In this document: positions 18,204 to 26,535 of the stretch, one piece after another | Layout of the letters: each line of letters starts with the position of its first letter | How positions within the stretch are numbered: the first letter of the stretch is position 1 | DNA from: SHVO01 sp041905525 | Lineage (GTDB): Bacteria > Pseudomonadota > Alphaproteobacteria > Rhodospirillales > Rhodospirillaceae | DNA: 64,000 nucleotides | Direction: 5' to 3' | Assembly: GCA_041905525.1 (NCBI GenBank) | Contig: JAYRKY010000010.1 | Coordinates: 1 to 64,000 of the forward strand | Position numbers and translations under genes: made by a program | The notes under the pieces: generated by a model | What the model saw: only the letters and a program-made list of their open reading frames with translations | Databases searched by the model: none | Told to the model about the DNA's origin: nothing

Positions 18204-18545
18204 TCAGCCCGAGACAAGCTTGATGGGGCGGTCGAAAACCGAGAGGGCGTCCTCAAGGTCCGCGCTCTGTTTCAACTTCACCGCGCCCCGGCCCATGACC
18301 ACATAGCGGCGGTCCTGGTTCTTGGACTTGGAGAGCTTCGAGATGGTGAACTGCGGCTGTTCGTTACTCGACGCGAACACCATGAAGCTCGCGGCCTCGG
18401 CCCCGTGATGGATCGCATAGTCGCGCCACTCGCCTCGCGCGACGCGGCTGGCATACAGGCCGAGCAGGCGGTTGAGTTCAAGACGCGTGAAATGGAGAAA
18501 GGGTGCGCGGCGCCGGAAATCCCTGAGGCGAACCACCGCTGACAT
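18204..18545 (-). CDS. DUF2794 family protein
   Basis: A 113-residue protein of the alphaproteobacterial DUF2794 family. It has the typical opening (LRDFRRRAPFLHFTRLELN), GEWRDYAIHHGAEAA and YVVMGRGAVKLKQS. Function unknown. It is probably monocistronic. Its presence supports an alphaproteobacterial origin. Confidence 0.88.
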   Translation of the reverse strand: MSAVVRLRDFRRRAPFLHFTRLELNRLLGLYASRVARGEWRDYAIHHGAEAASFMVFASSNEQPQFTISKLSKSKNQDRRYVVMGRGAVKLKQSADLEDALSVFDRPIKLVSG

Positions 18546-18684
18546 GAGGGTCGTTAGATCCGAACACCATGACGCATGGGATGATCTTTTCAGACGCTCC
18601 CGGCGGGATCAAGAAAAACCGCCGCGCCGCCCTTCAGAACGGCGTGTGGTGTGTGCGCTGCACGGCCGCGCCTGAGGGTTGCCG

Positions 18685-18951
18685 CTATTTGCCGGAGGAG
18701 CCCAGTTCCTGGTTCTTGCTGATCTCGTCGGGCTGATCGAAGCAGTTCGGGTCACCCAGAGTATCGTAGCAATAGCGACTGACGTTTTCCGGCTCGGGGG
18801 GGCGGGTCTTGCACGTCAGGTCTGCGCCGCGGCCGCCGTGGTTGGAACAGACGTACCCAAAGGCCTGCTGCCACACCGGGTCGGGGTCGCCGCCGCAGGC
18901 GCCCAGCATCAGGCATACCGCGCTCGCCGCTGCCAGAACCGAGATACGCAT
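18685..18951 (-). CDS. Small lipoprotein
   Basis: An 88-residue protein with a lipoprotein signal: Met-Arg start, hydrophobic core and lipobox LGAC, giving a mature N-terminal Cys near residue 19. The mature part has four further Cys (YVCSNHGG, LTCKT, RYCYD, PNCFD) that may form disulfides. No family is recognised. Likely anchored in the periplasm or outer membrane. Confidence 0.72.
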   Translation of the reverse strand: MRISVLAAASAVCLMLGACGGDPDPVWQQAFGYVCSNHGGRGADLTCKTRPPEPENVSRYCYDTLGDPNCFDQPDEISKNQELGSSGK

Positions 18952-19071
18952 GAAAGAGACCCTTTTTTCCGACTTTCCGCCGTTTTCCAGAGTGGCGCGG
19001 GAAGGTTAACAAAGCTTTGAAAACGGCCGTTCGGGTGGCCCCGGGACAGGCCGGGGCGCCCCAAAAAAGCC

Positions 19072-19088
19072 TGTCTTATCAGTAAGGT
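19072..19088 (+). promoter_or_regulatory. Possible operator: TGTCTTATCAGTAAGGT
   Basis: A 17-base motif with near-palindromic CTTATCA/TAAG, about 108 bp before the YfgM-like gene. It recurs with one mismatch at 29086-29102 before another plus-strand gene. A shared operator or promoter element is possible but not shown. Confidence 0.3.
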
Positions 19089-19195
19089 TCCCGCGACATC
19101 CCTTTGAATTGCCTAACCTCCCGTGGTTCTTTATGTTTCCGGCGCATTTTCGGGCCCAAGGCGGCCCCGTCGAGAGAAGAAGATAAGGAGTTCCA

Positions 19196-20053
19196 TTGAG
19201 CGATAAGGACGCCATGCCGGCGCCGGAAAAACGGAAAGGCGGCATTCCCATCAGCAAGGAAGCTCCGATCCCCGTGAAGGACGCGGAACTCGACGGCTTC
19301 ATGTCCGAGATCGAATCCGATCTCCGTGAGGACGAACTCAAGCGCATTTGGCGCCAGCACGGCTCGACGTTCATTGTCCTTGCCGTTCTCTTCCTCGTTG
19401 CCGTCGCGGGTTACGAAGGCTGGAAGGCCTATCAGGCGCGCGAACACGCGAACATTGCGATGACCTACGACCAGGGCATGGCTGCGGCCGCGGAGAATAA
19501 GGTCGACGACGCCAAGGCGAAATTCGCCGAGGTCATCAAGTCGGGCAACCAGCCCTATGCCTCGCTCGCCCGTCTGACGGATGCCGGCCTACGCCTGCAG
19601 AACAACGACGCCAAGGGCGCGCTGGAACAGTACGGCGCTCTTGCCGCCGACGCGAAAGCGGACCGCTTGTTCCGCGACATCGCCGTCATCCTCAAGGCGA
19701 TGCACAGCATGGACAGCGAAGACCCGAAGAAGCTGGAAGGCGACCTCGCGTCGCTGACCAATAACAGCACGTACAAATTCTCCGCTATCGAGCTGACCGC
19801 GCTGCTCGCCGCCAAACAAGGCGATACCGCGCGCGCCGCCACGCTGGCGCAAAGCATCATCGACGATCCCGCGGCCCCGCAGGCAATGCGCGGCCGTGCG
19901 CAGGAATATGCCGCGCTGTACAAGGCCGGCGTTGTTCCCGCCGCGCTTCCGCCGCCGCCGCTCGACGCCGGAAAGGCCCCGTCGGTCACCGACCTTGTCG
20001 CGCCCGCCGCCGAATCCGAACCCACGCCGGCGCGTCCCGCCGCCAAACCCTAG
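19196..20053 (+). CDS. YfgM-like periplasmic TPR protein
   Basis: A 285-residue protein of the TPR_21/YfgM family. A cytoplasmic head with DLREDELKRIWRQHG precedes one transmembrane helix (about 57-75), then periplasmic TPR helices (KFAEVIKSG, ALEQYGALA, LALAQSIIDDP-like) and a Pro/Ala-rich tail. In E. coli YfgM binds the Sec translocon and outer-membrane chaperones, and the gene precedes bamB. The same order here supports the call. The start is probably TTG at 19196, with AAGGAG five bases upstream; the first ATG is at 19214. Confidence 0.88.
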   Translation: MSDKDAMPAPEKRKGGIPISKEAPIPVKDAELDGFMSEIESDLREDELKRIWRQHGSTFIVLAVLFLVAVAGYEGWKAYQAREHANIAMTYDQGMAAAAENKVDDAKAKFAEVIKSGNQPYASLARLTDAGLRLQNNDAKGALEQYGALAADAKADRLFRDIAVILKAMHSMDSEDPKKLEGDLASLTNNSTYKFSAIELTALLAAKQGDTARAATLAQSIIDDPAAPQAMRGRAQEYAALYKAGVVPAALPPPPLDAGKAPSVTDLVAPAAESEPTPARPAAKP

Positions 20054-20067
20054 GTCTGTTCCTTTCA

Positions 20068-21402
20068 ATGAAGCGCATTGTTCGCGTTCTCTCGTTCGTT
20101 CTCGCCGCCGCCGCTCTCGCCGGCTGTTCCACCGTCGGCGACATGTTCTCCAGCGACAAGAACGAAGTGCTGCCGGGCACGCGTATCTCGGTGCTCGCGC
20201 TCGAGCGCGAACTGCGCCCGTCCATTGAAACCACGGACACGCGCATCGTATTGCCGCAGCCTCAGGATACGTCTCTGTGGCCCGGCGCCGGGGGGTTCTC
20301 TCATCATGCGATGCACCACATGGTGATTGGCGAAACGCCGCGGCGCATTTGGACGACCGGGATCGGCGAAGGCACTGGTCTTCGCAATCATATGTTCGCC
20401 GAACCGATCGTCGCCAACGGGCGCATCTACACCATGGATGCCGACGGCCAAGTCACCTGCTTCGACTCAAAGACTGGTAAGCGCATTTGGCGCGCCGACA
20501 CGGCGCCGCGTAAGGAGCGCGACAATAAGTTCCTAGGCGGCGCGATCGCCATCGAGGGCGAACGCATCTTCGCAACCTCCGGGGCCGCCGAAGTCTTGGC
20601 CATGAGCGCGGCCGACGGACAGATCCTCTGGCGCGCGACGACGGAAACGCCGGTGCGCGCCGCGCCTGCCGTCAATGGGGGGCGTGTGTTTGTCACCACC
20701 ATTGAAAACCAGGTCATCGCCTTCGCCGCCAATGACGGCGCGCAGCTTTGGACGTATGCCGGGGCCTCCACGCCGACGATCCTGCTTGGCGGGTCCGCGC
20801 CAGCGGTCGACGGCGGCGTCGTTGTCGCCGCGCTCTCCACCGGCGAACTCGCCGCGCTGCGTGTCGATAACGGCTCGCTCCTCTGGAGCGAAACGGTTGT
20901 CGCCATTCGCCGCACGGAAGCCGCGGCCAGCCTGCCCGATATCGCGGCACGCCCTGTCATCGACCGCGGCCGCGTGTATGCCGTCGGCCAGTCCGGCCTG
21001 ATTGTTGCCATCGACCTGCGCACCGGAAACCGATTGTGGGAAGCGCCGGTCGCCGGCATTTACCAGCCGTGGGTAGCGGGCGATTTCCTATACACCGTCA
21101 CCATCGACGCCGAAGCCGTGTGCATCGACGCGCGATCCGGCCGCATCCTGTGGGTAACCCAGCTTCGCGCTTGGGAAGACGAGAACGACCGTGAAGATCG
21201 CGTGATCTGGGCCGGTCCGGCGCTCGCGTCCGACCGTCTTATACTGGTGAACTCGCTCAGCGAGGCGATTTCCATCTCGCCGTACTCCGGAGAAGTGCTC
21301 GGCCGTATCGATCTGCCGTCTTCGGCCACGATGGCCCCGGTATTCGCTGATGCGACGATGTACTTGCTCGATGACGACGGCGACCTAACGGCCTACCGGT
21401 AA
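20068..21402 (+). CDS. bamB: Outer-membrane protein assembly factor BamB
   Basis: A 444-residue lipoprotein beta-propeller. The signal ends in the lipobox LAGC (Cys near residue 20), so it is outer-membrane anchored. PQQ-like repeats are visible as G(K/Q)xxWR phrases: TGKRIWRAD, DGQILWRA, NGSLLWSE, TGNRLWEAP, SGRILWVT. It supports BamA in folding outer-membrane proteins. It sits between the YfgM-like gene and der, the classic gene order. Confidence 0.93.
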   Translation: MKRIVRVLSFVLAAAALAGCSTVGDMFSSDKNEVLPGTRISVLALERELRPSIETTDTRIVLPQPQDTSLWPGAGGFSHHAMHHMVIGETPRRIWTTGIGEGTGLRNHMFAEPIVANGRIYTMDADGQVTCFDSKTGKRIWRADTAPRKERDNKFLGGAIAIEGERIFATSGAAEVLAMSAADGQILWRATTETPVRAAPAVNGGRVFVTTIENQVIAFAANDGAQLWTYAGASTPTILLGGSAPAVDGGVVVAALSTGELAALRVDNGSLLWSETVVAIRRTEAAASLPDIAARPVIDRGRVYAVGQSGLIVAIDLRTGNRLWEAPVAGIYQPWVAGDFLYTVTIDAEAVCIDARSGRILWVTQLRAWEDENDREDRVIWAGPALASDRLILVNSLSEAISISPYSGEVLGRIDLPSSATMAPVFADATMYLLDDDGDLTAYR

Positions 21403-21419
21403 CGCGCACCAAGGATGTG

Positions 21420-21464
21420 GGGGTCACGTGCCATTTCCGCGATGTTGGAATGGTGTGTGACCCC
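21420..21464. repeat. REP-like hairpin between bamB and der
   Basis: A long imperfect palindrome. GGGGTCAC (21420-21427) pairs with GTGACCCC (21457-21464), and CCATTTCC (21431-21438) pairs with GGAATGG (21447-21453) around an 8-base loop with one bulged T. No T run follows, so it is not a standard terminator. The form resembles repetitive extragenic palindromes mobilised by REP-associated transposases. Only one copy is seen in this window. Confidence 0.6.
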
Positions 21465-21496
21465 AATTCCATTCTTTCAGTAATTTGGATTCTCAG

Positions 21497-22990
21497 ATGT
21501 CCCGCAAAACCCATCGCAAGCAAGCCGGCGGCTCTCCGCGCAAGGAGCTGGCCCGCACGCGCGAAAAGCGGGGCGAGGGCAAGCCCACATTCACTGTCGC
21601 GATTGTCGGGCGGCCGAACGTCGGCAAGTCGACGCTGTTCAACCGCCTGATCGGCCGCCGCGAGGCCATCGTGCACGACCGGCCCGGCGTCACCCGCGAC
21701 CGCCGCCAAGGCCTGGGAACATTGGGCGGGCTCAGCTTCACAGTGTTCGATACCGCCGGATTTGAAGACGCCGACGCTGAAACCCTCGAAGGGCGCATGC
21801 GCCGGCAGACAGAGAAGGCTATTGCCGAAGCCGACGTCGCCCTGTTTCTGGTGGACGCTAAAGCCGGCATTACGCCGCTGGACGAGCATTTTGCCGACCT
21901 ATTGCGTCGCAGCCGTACACCTATCCTTCTTGTCGCCAATAAGACGGAAGGTAAGGGCAGTGAGAGCGCTCTCTATGACGCCTTCCGCCTCGGATTCGGC
22001 GAGGCCATCGCCATTGCCGCCGAACACGGACAGGGTCTCGATGCGCTCTACGCTGCGCTGGCGCCCTTTGCGCCGCCGGACGACCTCGACGAGATTGAGG
22101 ACGAACCCGAACCGGCGCCGCTGGCTGAGGGCGGGGAGCCGCCGCCCGCGCCGGTCCGCCCACTTCAGCTAGCCATCATCGGCCGCCCCAACACGGGCAA
22201 GTCGACGCTGATCAATCGTCTTGTCGGAGAAGACCGCGTGTTGACGGGTCCCGAACCCGGCGTGACGCGCGACGCCATCCCCATCGACTGGACTTATACC
22301 GGTCCGGACGGGTCAACGCGCGAGATCCGGCTGATCGATACCGCGGGTGTGCGCAAACGGGCCAAAATCACCGATGCGGTGGAAAAGTTGTCGGTCGGAG
22401 AGACCTTCGAAGCCATCCGCCTGGCCGAAGTCGTCGTCCTCGTCGTCGATTCCGAAAGTCCGCTCGACAATCAGGAGCTCACGCTCGCGCGTCACGTGGC
22501 CGAGGAGGGCCGTGCCCTCGTCATCGCCGTGAACAAGTGGGACCTCATCAAGGAAAAGCGCTCGGTTCTTTCGAAGGTCGAGGACACGCTTCAATCGTCG
22601 CTCGCCCAAGTGCGCGGCATTCCGATCGTCACCTTGTCCGGTAAAACCGGCCAGCGCGTCGACGCGCTGATGGAAGCCGTGTTCGCGGTGCACGAGACGT
22701 GGAACAAGCATATTCCCACGAATCCGCTCAACCGCTGGCTGGCCTCCGCCACCCGGGCCCATCCGCCGCCGCTCTCGATTCACAAGCAGCGCATCAAGCT
22801 GCGGTACATGACGCAGGCGAAAACGCGCCCACCCACATTCGTCATCTTCTCGACCCGCGCTGGCGACCTTCCGGATGCGTACATGCGCTATTTGACGAAT
22901 GGCTTGCGGGACACTTTCGATCTCGATGGCGTGCCGATCCGTATCCACCTGCGCAAGCCGAAGAACCCATTCGAGGACAAGAAGGATTGA
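21497..22990 (+). CDS. der: GTPase Der (EngA), ribosome biogenesis
   Basis: A double-GTPase needed for 50S subunit assembly, 497 residues. It has two complete G domains: GRPNVGKST with DTAGFED, then GRPNTGKST with DTAGVRKRAK and NKWDL. A KH-like C-terminal domain (IKLRYMTQAKTRPPTFVIF) ends the protein. The N-terminus is basic (SRKTHRKQAGG). I prefer the ATG at 21497; an in-frame start at 21485 adds four residues. The stop overlaps the HAD gene. Confidence 0.96.
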   Translation: MSRKTHRKQAGGSPRKELARTREKRGEGKPTFTVAIVGRPNVGKSTLFNRLIGRREAIVHDRPGVTRDRRQGLGTLGGLSFTVFDTAGFEDADAETLEGRMRRQTEKAIAEADVALFLVDAKAGITPLDEHFADLLRRSRTPILLVANKTEGKGSESALYDAFRLGFGEAIAIAAEHGQGLDALYAALAPFAPPDDLDEIEDEPEPAPLAEGGEPPPAPVRPLQLAIIGRPNTGKSTLINRLVGEDRVLTGPEPGVTRDAIPIDWTYTGPDGSTREIRLIDTAGVRKRAKITDAVEKLSVGETFEAIRLAEVVVLVVDSESPLDNQELTLARHVAEEGRALVIAVNKWDLIKEKRSVLSKVEDTLQSSLAQVRGIPIVTLSGKTGQRVDALMEAVFAVHETWNKHIPTNPLNRWLASATRAHPPPLSIHKQRIKLRYMTQAKTRPPTFVIFSTRAGDLPDAYMRYLTNGLRDTFDLDGVPIRIHLRKPKNPFEDKKD

Positions 22991-23634
22991 GGATCTTTTT
23001 CGACGTCGATGGTGTCTTGATCGACGGCTGGCATCAGAATCCTGAGCGCCGGCGTCCGTGGCACACCACCCTTGCCGAAGATCTCAATCTCGATGTTCCG
23101 ATCTTTCTTGAACTTGTCTTCGGCGTCGGCGCGTCACCGAAATTCAACGCGCCCATTCATGCATGCGCCAAAGGCGAGCGCGATCTCAAGCATCTGCTGA
23201 CCGACGTGCTTCCGCACACCGGCTACAAGGGTTCGGTCGATGCGTTTCTTGCTTATTGGTTCGAAAAAGACGCCCATCTCAATGACATCATCTTTGGCGC
23301 AGTGCGAAAGCTCAGCGCGCGAAGCGATGTATCGCTCTATGTCGCGACGGGCCAGGAGCACCACCGCGCGGCTTATCTCTGGGATCAATTGAACTTCAAA
23401 GCGTACTTCCGCGAGATGTTCTACAGCGCGAAATTGGGGCACCTCAAAAACGAGGCGGCCTTCTTCGATGCGATCAACCGTCGCCTCGGCATTCTTCCCG
23501 GGGACCGGCCCCTCTTTTTCGACGATACGACCGAGGTCGTTCTGATGGCGAGGGAGGCCGGGTGGGACGCCCAGTTAGTGGATACGCCCGCCGATGTTAT
23601 CTATCATCCACGCCTCAAGGCGCTACTCGGCTAG
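22987..23634 (+). CDS. HAD-family hydrolase
   Basis: A 215-residue haloacid dehalogenase-like phosphatase. All four HAD motifs are visible: FFDVDGVL (nucleophile and acid Asp), YVATG (motif II Thr), the Lys of KLGHLKNEAAFF, and LFFDDTTE (metal Asp pair). It probably starts at the TTG at 22987, which overlaps the der stop by four bases (TTGA), with an AGGA upstream; the open frame extends back through der in another phase. Translational coupling with der is likely. Substrate unknown. Confidence 0.85.
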   Translation: MRIFFDVDGVLIDGWHQNPERRRPWHTTLAEDLNLDVPIFLELVFGVGASPKFNAPIHACAKGERDLKHLLTDVLPHTGYKGSVDAFLAYWFEKDAHLNDIIFGAVRKLSARSDVSLYVATGQEHHRAAYLWDQLNFKAYFREMFYSAKLGHLKNEAAFFDAINRRLGILPGDRPLFFDDTTEVVLMAREAGWDAQLVDTPADVIYHPRLKALLG

Positions 23635-23693
23635 GCTCGCCTCGTGCCAGCCGGCGTGGCATCATCCCCCTCCTGACTTGGGGAGGTCACGCT

Positions 23694-24182
23694 ATGACAT
23701 CGATCCGCGCGGTTCTTGCCTTCGCCGCTTTTGTCGCCACCGCTCCGCACGTGCACGCGGCCGATGCCTCGCGCCTGGATCCGAAGGCTCTCAGCTTCGT
23801 GCTGCCCAAGGATATCAAATGGATGCCGGGGTCTCCTGGCGCCGAGGTGGCCGTATTGCAGGGCGATCCGCAGAAACCGGGCGAGCTCTACGTTCTTCTC
23901 AATAAGTGGAAAGCGGGCAATAACTTTAGCCGCCCGCATTTCCACGAGAACGACCGGTATATCTATGTCCTGTCCGGGACATGGTGGGTCGGCACCGGCG
24001 ATGTCTTTGACCCCGAGAATGCGACAGTCCCGATGCCCGCCGGCAGCTACGTCGTGCACCACGCGAAGCAAGTTCACTGGGATGGAGCAAAGACGGAAGA
24101 TACGATCATCGCGATCGTCGGCATCGGGCCGGCGGCGTCTAAGCCATCGCCGACCGCTAAAATCCCGCCCGAAAAGAAATAG
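23694..24182 (+). CDS. Secreted cupin protein
   Basis: A 162-residue single-cupin protein with a cleavable signal peptide (MTSIRAVLAFAAFVATAPHVHAAD). The cupin metal site is visible: RPHFHENDRYIYVLSG (His-x-His...Glu-like) and HHAKQVHWDG. The ATG at 23694 has GGGAGG about ten bases upstream. Probably a periplasmic metal-binding protein or enzyme; substrate unknown. Confidence 0.82.
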   Translation: MTSIRAVLAFAAFVATAPHVHAADASRLDPKALSFVLPKDIKWMPGSPGAEVAVLQGDPQKPGELYVLLNKWKAGNNFSRPHFHENDRYIYVLSGTWWVGTGDVFDPENATVPMPAGSYVVHHAKQVHWDGAKTEDTIIAIVGIGPAASKPSPTAKIPPEKK

Positions 24183-24207
24183 CCGGGACGCCCGCGAACG
24201 CCGGGGC

Positions 24208-25071
24208 TTACACCGCGTTCAACGGAACCTTGACGTACGCGACCCCATTTTCCTCGGCGGGCGGTAGCGCGCCGGCGCGCAGGTTCAGCTGGATTGCCGG
24301 AATCAGAAGCGCGGGCATGTTCAGCGTTTTATCGCGCGCTGTGCGCATGGCGACGAAGTCTTCTTCGGTGATTCCATCGCGCACATGAAGGTTGGCCCTG
24401 CGCTGCTGCGCCACCGTCGTCTCCCAGGCAAATTTGTCGCGGCCTGCCGCCTTATAGTCATGGCAACAGAAGATTCGCGTATTCTCGGGCAGGGAGAGAA
24501 TTTTCCGCACAGATCGATAGAGCTGTGCCGCGCTGCCGCCCGGAAAGTCCACCCGTGCGCTGCCGTAGTCCGGCATGAACATCGTATCGCCCACGAACGC
24601 GGCGTCGCCGACTAAATAGGTGACGCAGGCGGGCGTATGTCCGGGCGTGTGCATCACCCGCAGGCTCAGGTTCCCCACCGCGACGGTGTCGCCGTCCGCG
24701 AGCAGGCGGTCGAACTGCCGGCCGTCCGAAGGAAGGTCCTTGATATTGAAAAGAGGGGCAAAAGTTGTCTGCACCTCGGTGATTTTCGCGCCGATTCCGA
24801 TCTTGGCGCCGGTTTCGCGCCGCAGAACATCGCCTGCGGAAACATGGTCCGCGTGGGCGTGAGTCTCAAGCGCCCAATGCAACGACAAGCCTTCGGCGCG
24901 GATGAATGCCAGTAAACCATCCACGGAGCGCCGCCCTATCCGGCCCGTCGCGGCGTCATAGTCCAGCACCGGATCGATCACGGCGCAGATGTTGGTGGTG
25001 GGATCGGCGACGACGTAGCTGACGGAATTTGTGGCGGTGTCGAAAAAAGATCGAATTTGCGGACCGGTCAT
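24208..25071 (-). CDS. MBL-fold hydrolase, persulfide dioxygenase-like (paralog of 46678)
   Basis: A 287-residue metallo-beta-lactamase-fold enzyme of the Blh/ETHE1-like group. Metal ligands are THAHADH, TPGHTP, VGDT and CCHDYK. It closely matches the enzyme at 46678, including DPVLDYDAATGR, RVMHTPGHTPAC, FMPDYGSAR and TARDKTLNMP, so the two are paralogs. Family members oxidise glutathione persulfide or hydrolyse related thioesters. This copy is 63 bp after the MerT-like gene at the end of a metal-type operon, not in the sulfur cassette. I chose the ATG at 25071; a TTG at 25107 is also open. Confidence 0.88.
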   Translation of the reverse strand: MTGPQIRSFFDTATNSVSYVVADPTTNICAVIDPVLDYDAATGRIGRRSVDGLLAFIRAEGLSLHWALETHAHADHVSAGDVLRRETGAKIGIGAKITEVQTTFAPLFNIKDLPSDGRQFDRLLADGDTVAVGNLSLRVMHTPGHTPACVTYLVGDAAFVGDTMFMPDYGSARVDFPGGSAAQLYRSVRKILSLPENTRIFCCHDYKAAGRDKFAWETTVAQQRRANLHVRDGITEEDFVAMRTARDKTLNMPALLIPAIQLNLRAGALPPAEENGVAYVKVPLNAV

Positions 25072-25134
25072 TACGAAAGAATGAGCGAATCCACCGAGAC
25101 CTGTCAAAGGCTTCCCGGGCGCTCGCGGGCCTTG

Positions 25135-25518
25135 TTAGGCCATCAAATACACCGCCAAATAGGCGAAGAAAAATCCGATAGCATATACCAGTGCTGCCGC
25201 TCCCAGGATCCAGCCGCTGATTCTTCTTAGCCCACGGCAAGCCGCCGCTTCGGCGGGATCGATCGGGCAGGGCGCGTTGCGCGTTGCGTATCTCATGGCG
25301 GCCGCGACGGCGAGAAGTCCGCTAGCGCCCGCAAAAACATAGTTTTTGTACACGGAGATCGCGACAATTTGCGGAACCGCTGTGACCAACCCCGCCACAA
25401 CCGCGCCCGCGCCCAGGGCGACCAGCATGGCAGGCAGGGCGCAGCAGATCAGTGTCCCGAAGGAACTGAACAGCGCGAGCCAAACCAGGGCCGAGGTTGG
25501 CCGCTCCGTATTCTGCAA
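25135..25518 (-). CDS. MerT-like heavy-metal membrane transporter
   Basis: A 127-residue inner-membrane protein with about three hydrophobic helices. Cys25-Cys26 lie in the first helix (TLICCALPAMLVALGAG) and a second Cys pair is in a loop (Cys84, Cys94: APCPIDPAEAAACRGLRR). This is the MerT layout, where Cys pairs pass Hg2+ across the membrane. No mercuric reductase or MerR is encoded here, so the metal may not be mercury. Only six bases separate it from the periplasmic HMA protein upstream. Confidence 0.72.
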   Translation of the reverse strand: MQNTERPTSALVWLALFSSFGTLICCALPAMLVALGAGAVVAGLVTAVPQIVAISVYKNYVFAGASGLLAVAAAMRYATRNAPCPIDPAEAAACRGLRRISGWILGAAALVYAIGFFFAYLAVYLMA

Positions 25519-25524
25519 GGCGGC

Positions 25525-25806
25525 CTACCGTCCCTGGCGGGTGATCTCGGTCACCGCGTAGCCGGCGTTGACGATGGTCTTGGTCACGGTCGCGTCGTCG
25601 AGCGTGGCGCCGGCCTTGGTGTTGACCGTCACCTTGCCGGCCTCCAGGTCGACATTCACCTTCTCGACCACCGGGTTCTTCTGGAAGCTCTTCTCGATCC
25701 CCGTCACGCAGATGGCGCAGACCATGCCATTGACCGACGCGGTGATGGTCTCAGCGCGCGCGGCGGTGGCGGCGAGGACGATGCCGAGGAATATGATGGA
25801 ACGCAT
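25525..25806 (-). CDS. Periplasmic HMA-domain metal-binding protein (MerP-like)
   Basis: A 93-residue protein with a signal peptide (MRSIIFLGIVLAATAARAE) and one heavy-metal-associated domain. The metal loop is GMVCAICVTGIEKSF, with the canonical Cys-x-x-Cys, and the fold ends NAGYAVTEI. It resembles MerP, which hands metal to MerT. GGAGGAAGG stands just before the ATG. The MerT-like gene follows and an outer-membrane protein gene precedes it by 11 bp. Confidence 0.85.
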   Translation of the reverse strand: MRSIIFLGIVLAATAARAETITASVNGMVCAICVTGIEKSFQKNPVVEKVNVDLEAGKVTVNTKAGATLDDATVTKTIVNAGYAVTEITRQGR

Positions 25807-25816
25807 GGCCTTCCTC

Positions 25817-26500
25817 CTAAAACTGCTTCACCCAGTTAAACATGACCTTGCCATGGTGACTGACGCCGCCTTCGATCAGGAAGGCGCGGTACATGACACG
25901 CACCAAGGGCGTGATCTCGACTTTCGGCTCACGCGCGCCGACATGCAGCCCGAGGTGGGTCTCGTCCCGGTAGTCGACTTGCACCATGGCCCAGGGGCTC
26001 ACCTTACTGTAGTCCACGGGGCTGAAGGCGAAACCGGCGCGGGCGCGCTGCCATAGCGACCGCTCCACCTTTGGCCCATACATGGCCTGAATTTCGTAGG
26101 ACAGGAACACGCTCCGCGTCTCGTAGTCGGCAAGCAAGCCGCTCCACGTGGCCGCGCGCATGTCCCCGTTCCTGTCGATGGTAGTACCGCCGCCGGCGCT
26201 GACGAAGATATTCCCCTGGCTGCGCGGCGCATTCCACCGCTTCACCAGAAAGTTCACCTGCGGCCCCAGCATCGTGAAGTTGTCGCCGCGGATGTGATAC
26301 TGGGCATGAAACGCAACGGCCATGCGGGGGGTAATGGTGTAGTCCATCCCCACCATATGGCCGCCGGCGTCGTTCTCCTGCATCAGCATCAAGCCGCCCA
26401 CATAACTCACGGGCTTCCCGAAAGCGCTCCCTGGGTGATGAAGGAGCGTCGCGGCGAACCCGAGACCGGCTATGCGGACGGCAAAACACGTCGTCTTCAA
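25817..26500 (-). CDS. Outer-membrane beta-barrel-like protein in metal operon
   Basis: A 227-residue exported protein with no family I can name. The signal-like start (MKTTCFAVRIAGLGF) is followed by alternating aromatic and polar strands (MAVAFHAQYHI, VFLSYEIQAMYG, WAMVQVDYRDETHLGLHV) and a terminal aromatic residue (FNWVKQF), as in outer-membrane barrels. His and Met are frequent. The start appears to be TTG at 26500. It precedes the HMA and MerT-like genes with tight spacing, so it may be their outer-membrane partner. Confidence 0.65.
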   Translation of the reverse strand: MKTTCFAVRIAGLGFAATLLHHPGSAFGKPVSYVGGLMLMQENDAGGHMVGMDYTITPRMAVAFHAQYHIRGDNFTMLGPQVNFLVKRWNAPRSQGNIFVSAGGGTTIDRNGDMRAATWSGLLADYETRSVFLSYEIQAMYGPKVERSLWQRARAGFAFSPVDYSKVSPWAMVQVDYRDETHLGLHVGAREPKVEITPLVRVMYRAFLIEGGVSHHGKVMFNWVKQF

Positions 26501-26535
26501 CTTCTACATCTTCAAATTTTACGTCTTCAACGAGA

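Noticed and set aside
18571..18738. Short plus-strand ORF between the DUF2794 and lipoprotein genes
   Set aside because: It overlaps the lipoprotein gene on the other strand and has no start signal.
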